From Paenibacillus daejeonensis DSM 15491 (GTDB lineage: Bacteria; Bacillota; Bacilli; Paenibacillales; Paenibacillaceae), in NCBI RefSeq assembly GCF_000378385.1, contig NZ_KB899662.1, positions 223,029-287,028 of the forward strand: a stretch of 64,000 bases of DNA, written 5' to 3'. Below the pieces are notes generated by a model. That model was not told the origin of the DNA. It saw only the letters and a list, made by a program, of their open reading frames with translations, and ran no database searches. Shown in pieces: positions 18,306 through 28,500 of the stretch. Position numbers and translations under genes: made by a program. The first letter of the stretch is position 1; each line of letters starts with the position of its first letter.

Positions 18306-18359
18306 ATCCCTTAAGAGTGAAATCACCCCCCTCCTCTTTTTTTGGACAAAAATTATAAT
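18306..18359 (+). promoter_or_regulatory. Shared operator plus -10 box, promoter of the SLH exoenzyme gene
   Basis: The plus strand reads ATCCCTTAAGAGTGAAA, then CACCCCCCTCCTCTTTTTT, and TATAAT at 18354, again 48 nt from the start of the block. The right dyad arm is CCCTC rather than CACTC. The block is divergent from the one at 18205, with 47 bp between them. Confidence 0.72.
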
Positions 18360-18412
18360 AAATAAATAACTCCTTGAGAGGGGGCAAGAGAGTTAGACAG
18401 ATTTTATATTAT

Positions 18413-18426
18413 TGATAGCGCTTGCA
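18413..18426 (+). promoter_or_regulatory. cre-like site downstream of the exoenzyme promoter
   Basis: TGATAGCGCTTGCA matches 12 of 14 positions of the CcpA consensus. It lies about 54 bp past the -10 box and 62 bp before the start codon, where bound CcpA would act as a roadblock. Confidence 0.45.
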
Positions 18427-18487
18427 GGGAAGTCATTGAATGTTATCATCAAGGAAGAATTTTGATCTTGCGGAGGGATGGATACGA

Positions 18488-21400
18488 ATGCGGAAAGTCG
18501 TAAGTCTTCTATTAATTATTGCGGTCATGCTCACAGGTATATTGCCGCAATCAGCCGGTGCAGATGAGATATATGAATATGACTATGTAGCTTCGACGGA
18601 TTCCACGGATGAGGATAGTTATGCAACATTGCTTGAGACGACGGATGAGGCGGCCATCATACAGAACTACCCGATGCCCTCGATTTATACCCCATCAAGC
18701 ATATACTCCTTAAGAGCGGACCAGGAGTCGGTTCCCGTCATTCAATACAAGCCTGAATATGACTACGCTCAATTTTCTTTCGCTGGAACGGTCAGCATAG
18801 AGATCACTGCAAATGAACCGATCACCTCCTATTCCATCAGTCCGTTAGCCAAGAACATAGAAGGAACGGTCGATGGGAATAAGCTGACGTTTACGCTTTC
18901 AACTTCCACCTACGTCATCGTTGATATCAATGAGGATCCCAACGAAAGAGTCGATGAAAGCGACCCGGCAAAGATCAGAAAACGACTCGTTATTGCCGCC
19001 GATCCGCTTGAAACGGATATTCCTGACGCTTCTGGTCCCGGAATTTACAACGTGACAGCCGAGCCGTACAATGCCGACAATACAGGAGCAACTATAACAT
19101 CAGATGCGATACAGCAGGCCATTGACGATGCTCATCAAGCCGGGGGCGGTACGGTGTTTATTCCAGCCGGAGTATACACCTCCAGTAATCTGACCTTGAA
19201 AAGCAATGTCGACTTCTACCTGGCCGGAGGAGCGGTCATTGTCGGTACGGGCAGAGGTGAGGATTACCGAAATGACTTTCGCAAGGATTCGCTCTCCAGA
19301 GATGGAACCTACTTTATCCAGACGGCCATCGACTCTGAGAATATCACCATGAGAGGACGCGGAACCATTGATGGCAAAGGGGTGGAGATGCGAAACCGCA
19401 AAATGACGGCTGCTCCACCTACACATAAGCAAGGGGAAGGCTTCATCAACAACCTATTGGTGCCCATTGCAACCAGTAATTTTAAATTTGACGGGTTGAC
19501 CTTGAGGGACGGCGGCTTCTGGGCATTCATGGTCGTTCGATCCGACAATGTTACTATTACCAATTATAAAGTATATCAGGATTTGCGCATGCTTGAGAAC
19601 GACGGCATCGATATTAATGAAAGTCAGAACGTGCTCGTTAAGCATGCCCTCGCGATCTCCGACGATGATGCTTATTCCACCAAAACCTGGCCGCAAATGG
19701 GCATGTCCAAGGATTGGCCAGGCGCAATCGAGCATCTGGAGAATGTCGTATTTGACGACTGTTTTGCCTGGACCCGTACTGCAGCTTTCAAGCTTGGCAT
19801 GGGCATTTGCACCCCCCAAATCAACGTAACCATACGTAATTCCTATGTGTATCAGAGCGCCAGGGCGCTTCTTGTTGATCATGCCTTCACAAGCAATCCG
19901 CTTCCGGAGGAAGGTTACGCCCAAAATGTCACGTTTGAGAACATCGATATCGAGCGGGTCGGTATTAACCAATTCGGCAATTATTGGTTCAGGGTATCCA
20001 CCAGTACATCCGGGGATGTAAGCAATATCCTGTTCAAGAATATTAATGTTCGTCAGACAGGAGGAACCTCTCAGATTCAAGGGAACCCGACCCGAGGTGG
20101 AATGGTGGATGGCTTAACATTCTCGGATGTGTATGTGAAGGGCGTGCTTGCAACAAGCCTTAACGACCTGAAAGCCTCCGTGAGGAATGAAAATGTTAAA
20201 GGCGTCGTCTTCGCCAATACGATTCCGCCTATCTTCAGCGATGATTTCGAAGACGGGACGCTTGATAAGTGGCAACTACGATCTGAGGATCGATGGACCA
20301 TTCAGGATGAGGGCGGAAAAGTTCTCTCCAGCGGAAATCGGACCAGCACCTCGCTACTGATCGCCAAGGAAGGCGCTTCATGGACCGATTACTCCTTCGA
20401 GGCCAGAACGCATCCTCATTTGGCGAACGGCAAAGAAAACGCAGGCCTGATCTTCCGAGTGACCGATGCAGACAACTATTATATGTACCGAATCAATGCC
20501 GATGCCAAGAGGCTCGAGCTGTTTAAAGCCATCGGCGGAACCTTGACGCGGATACAAGAAGCCGACACGGCTTTTACCCCTGCCAAGCAGTGGTATACGA
20601 TAAAAGTGATTGTTCAAGGAAATACGATCGAGGCTTATGTGGACGGCGAGCCCATGACAAGCTGGACGAACCCTGACCAAGAACTATCAACTGGAGGCGT
20701 TGGATTCCGAACCACTTCCGCCCATGTGAAGTTTGACGATGTCATCGTTTCCGCGTTGAATCGGGCACCGACCGATATTACGCTGTCCAATCATCTCATC
20801 GCGGAAAATACGAGGATCGGTAGCTTTATTGGCGCCTTCTCCACAGAGGACCCCGATCAAGAAGGTTCGTTCTCCTACACGCTAGTGGAAGGCGAAGGCG
20901 ATACGGACAACAGAAGCTTCTCCATTTCTGTGCTGGGGAACACGCTGGTTCTCCGAACGGAGCTGGATTACGAGACCAAAGACAGCTACAGCATTCGGGT
21001 CAGAAGCACAGATTCAGGCGGACTCTATTACGAAAAGAGCTTCACGATTCTAGTCACGGAAGTCAATGATTTGCCCATTGAATCTGATCCTGACAATGTT
21101 CTTTACAGCGATGACTTTGCTGAGGCGGATATCCAAGATTGGACTGCTAATGGAGGTACTTGGCGAATAGCAACAGAGGAAGACGCCAACATCCTGGTCC
21201 AACGGTCGAGTACGCCCGCCCTCTTTACAACAGGCGATGATTCATGGACGGATTATTCCTATGAAGCTGATGTAAGACTACACATCTCCAATGCCAATGC
21301 AGGCCTTGTCTTCAGAGTAGAGGATAGCAGCAACTTCTATATGTATCGGCTCAATGGCTCGAACAGAAGGCTGGAATTGTATAAATCTGTGGATGGTACG

Positions 21401-23323
21401 ATGACACTCCTATCAAGCGCCAATCTCACCACGGTCGCGGCGAAGCAATGGTATACCTTGAAAGTGCTTGTTTACGGTAATTCAATCAAAGGGTATCTGG
21501 ATGGGCAATTACAACTGGAATGGAACAATCCCATTACAGAATTGGCGGCAGGCTCAATAGGCTTAAGAACCACTTCATCGGATACGGCTTTCCGTCATAT
21601 TCTCGTTACCGGTATCAGGTACCAACAGTCTGAGGTGCCACTAGCCGATGCTTCCAAAAATACTGTCACCCTCGACCGCAGCAGCGTGACGGCAGGCGAT
21701 ACGGTAACAATTACGGCAGCAGGCGACAGACAGCATGAAATCGGAACAGTGGCGGGTGAAGAGCGCTATTACCCCGTAGAATGGAGTTCTACCGAGCTTG
21801 GAAAATCAGGCGAATTCACGACAAGCGAGCAGGTCTATTCGTCCAGCTATACGACTTCCACGGAAGGTCAATACGTCGTAGAGGTTACATTCCAGAAGCA
21901 AAGCTGGGACGGTGACACTTGGAATGACATCACGACAGATATGAAAACAGCCGCTCTGACCGTAACTGCCCGGGACAATGGCGGTGGGACAACGCCTCCA
22001 CCAACAGACAATGGGGGCGGTATAACGCCTCCTCCAACGGACAATGGAGGCAACGTAACACCTCCTCCAACGGACAATGAGGATGAAGAACCCTTGGCAG
22101 TCGGCATCAGCACGGAGACCACGACTGAGGAGAACGGCATTAGCGTTACAACCGTGTCCATCGATCCAGCGCGTCTGGAGCAGAAGATTGCTCAGGAAGT
22201 CAACGGCGCAATTATTACCGTTCCGGTTCAAGCTCCTTCCGACAAAATCGTCGTGGAACTGACGGGACAGATGGTGAAGGATATGGAAGCAAAAGGATTG
22301 TCGCTGCAGATCAAAACAGACAAAGCAACTTACACACTGTCCGCAGCACAGATAAATATGGATGCCCTGGCACAGCAAATGGGAAGTCAGACGATCTTGC
22401 AGGACATTAAGATCCAGATTACGATAGCCATGCCTGCGACAGATATTGTTAAACAGGTGCAGGACGCTGCGGAGAGGCAAGGGTACCAGGTTGTTGCACA
22501 GCCGTTAGAGTTCAAGATCATCGCCAGCAGAAGTACCAGTGCCGATGTAGAGATTACTAATTTCGAAGGCTATGTGCATAGAACCCTTGCGCTTCCGGAG
22601 GGTTTCCATTCTGGCACAAGCTCGACAGGTGTTGTCCTCCATCGTGACGGCTCCATATCTCATGTGCCCACAAAAGCAATTGTAATTGACGGTAAGCCGC
22701 ATGCAGCAATCGCAAGCTTGACCAATAGCGTTTACGCAGTGGTATCCGGCTCCAAGACCTTTGCAGACATCGATACGCATTGGGCACAGGAAGCGATCAA
22801 CGACTTGGGCTCCCGACTTGTCATCGATGGCAGCGGAGAAGGCAAGTTTGAGCCTGGACGGAATATTACCCGAGCAGAGTTCGCCGCGATTATCATCAGG
22901 GGACTCGGTCTTGTACAGCCGGGTACAGGAAATAACACCTTTCATGATGTCACCACAGATGACTGGTATTACGATGTTGTTGCCATTGCACACAAGTACG
23001 GGATTATTAATGGCTTCGAGGATGGTGCCTTCAGGCCCGCTGAACACATTACCCGTGAGCAGGCGATGACGATGATTGCAAGAGCGATGCAATTAACCGG
23101 CTTGAATGTGGAACTGACGACGGATGCAGCAGTACAGCTGCAGTCGAAGTTTGTGGATGCGGGGGATGTTGCCGACTATGCCTTGCACAGTATGTCATCC
23201 GGCTTGCAGGCAGGAATCATCAATGGACGGGACGGTCATGTATTGGCTCCTAAGGACCCTATGACCCGTGCGGAGGTTGCTGTCATTGTAACGAGGCTTT
23301 TGCAGCAATCGGGGTTGATTTGA
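18488..23323 (+). CDS. SLH-anchored multidomain beta-helix (GH28-like) exoenzyme
   Basis: 1611 residues from the ATG after GGAGGG; 16 upstream codons are open but lack a ribosome site. Order: signal peptide (1-25), N-terminal beta domain, right-handed beta-helix resembling GH28/pectate-lyase superfamily (about 177-580, with ENDGIDINESQNVLV and ISDDDAYSTK in place of the GH28 NTD and DD motifs), LamG/DUF1080-like domain (582-757), cadherin-like domain (757-860), second LamG-like domain (871-1043), Ig-like region, a threefold PPPTDNGG linker (about 1162-1200), an unassigned domain, and three SLH domains (about 1420-1611). It should be secreted and held on the cell wall, cutting an acidic or decorated polysaccharide. 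The substrate is not readable. Confidence 0.85.
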   Translation: MRKVVSLLLIIAVMLTGILPQSAGADEIYEYDYVASTDSTDEDSYATLLETTDEAAIIQNYPMPSIYTPSSIYSLRADQESVPVIQYKPEYDYAQFSFAGTVSIEITANEPITSYSISPLAKNIEGTVDGNKLTFTLSTSTYVIVDINEDPNERVDESDPAKIRKRLVIAADPLETDIPDASGPGIYNVTAEPYNADNTGATITSDAIQQAIDDAHQAGGGTVFIPAGVYTSSNLTLKSNVDFYLAGGAVIVGTGRGEDYRNDFRKDSLSRDGTYFIQTAIDSENITMRGRGTIDGKGVEMRNRKMTAAPPTHKQGEGFINNLLVPIATSNFKFDGLTLRDGGFWAFMVVRSDNVTITNYKVYQDLRMLENDGIDINESQNVLVKHALAISDDDAYSTKTWPQMGMSKDWPGAIEHLENVVFDDCFAWTRTAAFKLGMGICTPQINVTIRNSYVYQSARALLVDHAFTSNPLPEEGYAQNVTFENIDIERVGINQFGNYWFRVSTSTSGDVSNILFKNINVRQTGGTSQIQGNPTRGGMVDGLTFSDVYVKGVLATSLNDLKASVRNENVKGVVFANTIPPIFSDDFEDGTLDKWQLRSEDRWTIQDEGGKVLSSGNRTSTSLLIAKEGASWTDYSFEARTHPHLANGKENAGLIFRVTDADNYYMYRINADAKRLELFKAIGGTLTRIQEADTAFTPAKQWYTIKVIVQGNTIEAYVDGEPMTSWTNPDQELSTGGVGFRTTSAHVKFDDVIVSALNRAPTDITLSNHLIAENTRIGSFIGAFSTEDPDQEGSFSYTLVEGEGDTDNRSFSISVLGNTLVLRTELDYETKDSYSIRVRSTDSGGLYYEKSFTILVTEVNDLPIESDPDNVLYSDDFAEADIQDWTANGGTWRIATEEDANILVQRSSTPALFTTGDDSWTDYSYEADVRLHISNANAGLVFRVEDSSNFYMYRLNGSNRRLELYKSVDGTMTLLSSANLTTVAAKQWYTLKVLVYGNSIKGYLDGQLQLEWNNPITELAAGSIGLRTTSSDTAFRHILVTGIRYQQSEVPLADASKNTVTLDRSSVTAGDTVTITAAGDRQHEIGTVAGEERYYPVEWSSTELGKSGEFTTSEQVYSSSYTTSTEGQYVVEVTFQKQSWDGDTWNDITTDMKTAALTVTARDNGGGTTPPPTDNGGGITPPPTDNGGNVTPPPTDNEDEEPLAVGISTETTTEENGISVTTVSIDPARLEQKIAQEVNGAIITVPVQAPSDKIVVELTGQMVKDMEAKGLSLQIKTDKATYTLSAAQINMDALAQQMGSQTILQDIKIQITIAMPATDIVKQVQDAAERQGYQVVAQPLEFKIIASRSTSADVEITNFEGYVHRTLALPEGFHSGTSSTGVVLHRDGSISHVPTKAIVIDGKPHAAIASLTNSVYAVVSGSKTFADIDTHWAQEAINDLGSRLVIDGSGEGKFEPGRNITRAEFAAIIIRGLGLVQPGTGNNTFHDVTTDDWYYDVVAIAHKYGIINGFEDGAFRPAEHITREQAMTMIARAMQLTGLNVELTTDAAVQLQSKFVDAGDVADYALHSMSSGLQAGIINGRDGHVLAPKDPMTRAEVAVIVTRLLQQSGLI

Positions 23324-23341
23324 ATATCAGTTTCAGGAAAA

Positions 23342-23364
23342 AGGGCCACCCAGTGGGTGGCCCT
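23342..23364 (+). terminator. Terminator after the SLH exoenzyme gene
   Basis: A perfect 10-bp stem AGGGCCACCC-agt-GGGTGGCCCT followed by AACTCTTT. It lies between convergent genes and may serve both. Confidence 0.8.
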
Positions 23365-23396
23365 AACTCTTTAACGCGGGGGTTACTATTCCAACG

Positions 23397-24524
23397 TTAA
23401 TTCCCTTTGCGGGAACGGGATTTTTGAATCCTCTCCTGCAGGAGGGTATAATACAGCTCTTCATCGATTGGCAGTTCCACCCAATTATCGATCCAGGTAG
23501 AGAGCAGCATCGCGTTCGATAGCATCAATCCTTTAATGCCTTCTTCGCCAGGAGCGATCAGCTCTTCGCCATGCAGGATCGCGTTTGTCCAATTGCGCAT
23601 TATGCCTTTATGATTGGAATTTTCGCCAACGACCGGAACATCACATCTCCAGCATTCCGGCTGGCCGAAGCCGCCCTTGTAGGTTGCATTGAACTCCCGT
23701 TCGGATACACGCAAGCGCCAGAACGTCAGCTTGTCGTCTTCAATGACAATTTTGCCGCGGTCGCCGATGATTTCCAGTCTGTTGGTACCCGGCGTCTCGC
23801 CCGTTGTCGTTACGAATACGCCAGTCGCCCCATTCTCATATTCGACAAAAGCGGTGACATCGTCTTCCACTTCAATGTCACGATGTTTGCCGAAATAACA
23901 GAACGCGCGAACGCGCTTGGGCATCATGTTGATCGTCCATTGCCACAAATCGAGCTGATGCGGATCCTGATTCAGCAGAACGCCACCGCCTTCGCCTTCC
24001 CATGTCGCTCGCCATGTGCCGGAATCATAGTAGCTTTGGGAGCGGTACCAGGTTGTAATAATCCAGTTGGTCCGCCGAATCTCGCCAAGCTCTCCGCTGT
24101 CCACCAAATCTTTCAGCTTACGATACAACGGATTTGTACGCTGATTATACATCATACTGAATTTGACGTCTGTTTTGGCAAATGCTTCATTCATCTCGCG
24201 AACTTGCTTGGTGTAGACGCCGGCAGGCTTCTCGACCATAACATGCAAGCCCCGCTGGAAGCAGGCAATGGCCAGTTCCGGATGGGAATAATGTGGCGTA
24301 GTAATCAATACGCCGTCAACCTTGCCGGAATCCAGCAATGCATAGGGATCGGCGTAGATGCTGACTCCTTCGCCTGCGTGATCCTTGGCCCATTGCCGTC
24401 CCGCTTCCGCAATGTCGCTGACTGCCGTCAGCTTGGCGCCGGGTACCTCTCCATTTACGATATAACGAATATGTCCTTTGCCCATATTGCCCAGTCCAAT
24501 TACGCCTAAACGCACCACTTCCAT
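23397..24524 (-). CDS. Gfo/Idh/MocA-family NAD(P)-dependent oxidoreductase
   Basis: 375 residues. The Rossmann motif GVIGLGNMGKGHI is at the N-terminus, the MVEKPAG motif containing the usual EKP is near residue 98, and a C-terminal alpha/beta substrate domain carries GEGGGVLLNQDPHQLD (the family's conserved GGG...HxxD segment). It is soluble. Family members oxidise or reduce sugars, inositols and sugar acids at one carbon. Its place between two exoenzymes and opposite an AraC regulator suggests a role in breakdown of the released sugars. SD and start are clear: AAGGAGCTAACCGAAC before the ATG. Confidence 0.88.
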   Translation of the reverse strand: MEVVRLGVIGLGNMGKGHIRYIVNGEVPGAKLTAVSDIAEAGRQWAKDHAGEGVSIYADPYALLDSGKVDGVLITTPHYSHPELAIACFQRGLHVMVEKPAGVYTKQVREMNEAFAKTDVKFSMMYNQRTNPLYRKLKDLVDSGELGEIRRTNWIITTWYRSQSYYDSGTWRATWEGEGGGVLLNQDPHQLDLWQWTINMMPKRVRAFCYFGKHRDIEVEDDVTAFVEYENGATGVFVTTTGETPGTNRLEIIGDRGKIVIEDDKLTFWRLRVSEREFNATYKGGFGQPECWRCDVPVVGENSNHKGIMRNWTNAILHGEELIAPGEEGIKGLMLSNAMLLSTWIDNWVELPIDEELYYTLLQERIQKSRSRKGN

Positions 24525-24556
24525 GTTCGGTTAGCTCCTTCACATTTGAATGTTTA

Positions 24557-24571
24557 GTGGTATCGTACCAC
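24557..24571. promoter_or_regulatory. Perfect inverted repeat between oxidoreductase and AraC genes
   Basis: GTGGTATCGTACCAC, a 6-bp perfect dyad with a 3-bp centre, lies 32 bp before the oxidoreductase start in the divergent promoter region. It may be an operator for one of the local regulators. Confidence 0.35.
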
Positions 24572-24666
24572 GACGGGAAGAAACGAACTTCTTTGAAATT
24601 AACGTAATTGCTCACTCATTTGACTGTGATTGGTGAACGACGAATGTACTTACAGGAGGAATTTCA

Positions 24667-25515
24667 TTGAATATCAAACGAAGAATCACGCCCCCCTTTA
24701 CCATTCATACATCAACCAGCTATAACAACCGGACGCAATATCACACCCACTTTCATTATGAAATTTATTATTTTCGCGGGGGTAAGGTCAATTATTTAAT
24801 TAACGACCGCATTCATAGCCTGGAGCCAGGGGATATGCTGCTTATGCACGGTATGACCTTGCACAAAGCCCATGTCATCAATAACGATGCTTACATCCGC
24901 ACCACGCTGCACTTCGATCCCTATTTCTTCAAACAGTATATTCAGCCTGCTTTCGCACCGGATTTACTTACGCCATTCGAGAAGCTTCACAATGTCCGGC
25001 TGCAGTTAAGAAGCGAAGACAAAGCTGAGGTGGAAGCCGAGCTGCAAAAGCTTGAAGAGCTCTACCAGCAGCATACGCCTCATGCGCAGCAACGATTTCA
25101 GGCACGTCTGCTGGATCTGCTCATTCTCATTTATAATCACTGTGAACAGCCACTTCAAACGCAAGCTTCATTCCCGACCTTAAAGGAACAGCATGTCCAA
25201 TCCATTATATCGTATGTAGAAGCTGTGTTTAGGGAGGAAATGACGCTTGAAGCGATCCAAAACGAGCTGCATTTAAGCAAATATTATTTGGCCAAAACGT
25301 TTAAAGAAGTGACAGGAATGACGATTTTTCAGCATCTGATGCATCGTCGAATTTACCAGGCCAAGCTTCAATTAATCGAGCTTAGCAACAGCATTACTGC
25401 TATTGGTTACGAAGTCGGATTCAAGCACCCTTCGCACTTCAGCCGCGTATTCAAGGAGCATACGGGCATGACGCCAGAACGCTATCGCAAGGAGCACAAG
25501 CTCCATGCCATATAG
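24667..25515 (+). CDS. AraC-family transcriptional regulator with cupin sensor domain
   Basis: 282 residues starting at a TTG that follows an excellent AGGAGG (24655-24660). The N-terminal part (THFHYEIYYFRGG, then LEPGDMLLMHG) is a sugar-sensing AraC_binding cupin; the C-terminal half has two helix-turn-helix motifs, the second with GFKHPSHFSRVFKEHTGMTP. One-component regulators of this type bind sugars directly. It is divergent from the Gfo/Idh/MocA gene and may control that gene or the neighbouring exoenzyme genes. Confidence 0.9.
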   Translation: MNIKRRITPPFTIHTSTSYNNRTQYHTHFHYEIYYFRGGKVNYLINDRIHSLEPGDMLLMHGMTLHKAHVINNDAYIRTTLHFDPYFFKQYIQPAFAPDLLTPFEKLHNVRLQLRSEDKAEVEAELQKLEELYQQHTPHAQQRFQARLLDLLILIYNHCEQPLQTQASFPTLKEQHVQSIISYVEAVFREEMTLEAIQNELHLSKYYLAKTFKEVTGMTIFQHLMHRRIYQAKLQLIELSNSITAIGYEVGFKHPSHFSRVFKEHTGMTPERYRKEHKLHAI

Positions 25516-25538
25516 ACGCTTTCCCGATATAAGCCAAA

Positions 25539-25576
25539 AGCTGTCCGTAAAGCCGCATTCCGGCTTCTGGACAGCT
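25539..25576. terminator. Bidirectional terminator between AraC and second exoenzyme genes
   Basis: AGCTGTCC-gta-AAGCCG / CGGCTT-ct-GGACAGCT forms a long stem between two convergent genes. Confidence 0.75.
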
Positions 25577-25599
25577 CTGGTTATACCGCATGAACAATA

Positions 25600-28500
25600 C
25601 TAGGAAGAAGTCCGCACAACAGCGTTATCAAAGGAAATATTCGCCGAGGTGGTGCGGAATCCGATTTTGCCTGTTGTCAATTCCGTTATCGGATTCGTCC
25701 ACTCCGTCTTTAACACTCCGTTGGCATAAGCTTTGATGGTATTTCCCTTCACATAAGCCTTCAGCTCAACCCACTGATTGGCCTGCGTCGTATACGGCGT
25801 GCTCGATACAAGCGTCAGAACCTGATTGACCGACTTGTACAGCTCCAGCCGTTGCGCCGTTCCGTTTAGTCGATACATGTAATAATTGTTGGCATCCTGG
25901 AGCCGGAACAAGATCCCTGCATTGGCATTAACGATCGGCAATTTTACTTCCGCTTGATACGTGTAATCCGTCCATGTACTGCCAGCAGAAATTAACGCCG
26001 TCGTCGAAGCCGTCTGGGTCATTACTTGAGTTCCGTCGGTCTTGACACTCCAGGAGCCAGACGCAGGTGTCCATCCGCTCATCGTTCCATTCTCGAAATT
26101 AGCGCTGAATGCGGTAACCGTATGATTCGATGGCGGGGCAGGCTCGCTCACATCCGATACTTGAATCGTGAAATTTTTGTCAACATATAGCCCGCCTGAA
26201 TCCATGCTTCTCACCCGGATACTATAGCTGTTCTTCGTTTCGTAATCCGGTGTTACTGCGAGATATAAGCGGTTCTCGGCAATGGTGAAGCTGTTGTTGT
26301 CGCTGCTTCCCGCTCCGGCAATGAGCTGGTACGAGAAGGTCTCGCCAGCATCGGGATCGGTGGTCGTGAAGGCTCCGACCATGCCGCCAGCCGTCGTATT
26401 CTCAGCTACAGTGCTATGGGAGAGGGCGATATTGGTTGGCGCATAATTAATGGGTGCAACGACAGCATCGTCAAAATGCACGCCCGCCGAGGTCGTCCGG
26501 AACCCGATGCCCCCTGACGTCAACTCTGTCACTGGATTCGTCCATTGCATTTTTAATTGCCCATCCACGTAACCGGCAATCGTGTTCCCCTGAACAATGG
26601 CTTTGAGTTTGTACCACTGCTTCTCCTGGGCTGCGAACGGCGTGCTCGCCACAAGCGTCAATTGTCCCTGGATCGATTTATACAGCTCCAGTGTCTGATT
26701 GGCTGCATTGATACGATACAGATAATAATTGTTGGCGTTCATGACCCTGAATACCAGGCCGGCATTGGCATTGACGTAAGGCACTCTCACTCCGGCTTCA
26801 TACGTATAATCCTTCCATGTACCGCCGCTACCTGCAGTAATCATCGAGGTATTGGTCTGACTGCCGCTGGACAACACCTTATTATCGCCGGCCGTCGGCA
26901 CGCTCCAATTGCCTGCGACTGTTGTCCACCCTGCCAGATCGCCGTCCTCGAAATTGTCGCTGAACAGTCTTGGCTTGGAATTGGCAAAACGGATGCCTTC
27001 GACATTCGCATTCGCTACGTTGATTTTCAGGTCGCTCACGGTTGTTGCAAGATTACCTTTGACGTAGATATCCGAGAACGTGACGTCCCGGACCTTGCCA
27101 CCGCGAGTGACATTGCCTGACAGCCGGGACTGCTGGCCTCCCAGTTGGCGGATATTAATATTTTTGACCACGACATTGCTCACATCGCCGGAGGTGCTGG
27201 TCGAGACCCCTAGCCAATAATTGCCGAATTGGTTAATTTCAACGCGCTCAATATCAATATTGTCAAACGTAATGTTATGCGCATATCCTTCTTGCGGCAG
27301 CGTATTCTGGGTGTACCCATGGTCCACAAGTAGAGCGCGAGCGCTTTGATAGACATAAGAGTTGCGAATCGTCACCCCGATCTGTGGCTGGGCTACCCCC
27401 ATGCCGATTTTGAACGCTGCACATCTTGTCCAAGCGAACGCATCATCAAAGACGACATTCTCCAGATGCTCCAGCGGCCCTGGCCAGTCTTTGGACATCC
27501 CCGTTTGCAGCCAGGTTTTCGTAGAATAGGTGTCATCATCCGAGATCGCAATTGAATGCTGGACGAGCACGTTTTGACTCTCGTTGATATCGATAACATC
27601 ATTTTCGATTTTGTACAGATCCTGAAATCCCTTGAGATTCTTGATCGTCACATTGTCGGAACGCACCACCATGAACGACCAGAACCCGCTATCCCGCAGA
27701 ATCAGACCGTCAAAATTAAAATTGGAGGTAGCGATGGGAACGAGCAGATTGTTGAGAAAGCCTTCATTTTTGTTCGGTGCTGGCATCCTCCGCTCACGCA
27801 TCGCAATCCCTTTACCGTCGATGGTGCCGCGTCCCCTGACCGTAATATTGTTGGAGTTCACCGCTGTCCGGATAAAATACGTACCATCCGCATTTCGTGA
27901 ATCCTTACGAAAGTCATTCCGGTAATCCTCACCTCTGCCCGTCCCGACAATGACCGCGCCACCAGCAAGATAGAAGGTCACATTGCTCTTCAAGGTAAGA
28001 TTCCCACTTTTGTAGATGCCCGCAGGAATGAAAACGACACCCCCGCCAGCTTGGTTGGCGTCATCGATTGCCCGCTGAATCGCGGTTGTAGCCATCGCCA
28101 CTCCCGTCTTGTCCGCGTTGTAGGGCGACTGCGTCACATTATAGATCCCTGATCCGGTGGAGGGCGGAATATTTGTCTCCAGCGGATCGGCGGCGATCAC
28201 GATCCGTTTTCTCGCACCATTAATTTCTACAATTACATAGGTTGAGGAGGACAGCGAAAAGGTTAACTTGTTGCCGCTTACCGTACCCTGGATTTTTTTG
28301 GCCAAGGGACTGATGGAATACGAAGTAATCGGCTCATTCACTGTCACTTCAAGACTGACCGTGCCGTCAAATGAAAAGTGAGCATAATCATAGTCCGGCA
28401 TATAGCTCAGGACCGGAACCGTTTGGTTATCAGCTTTTAGTGAGAATACGCTGGATGCGGCGTAGATGGAAGGTTTCGGATAATTTTGGATGGTTGCCGG

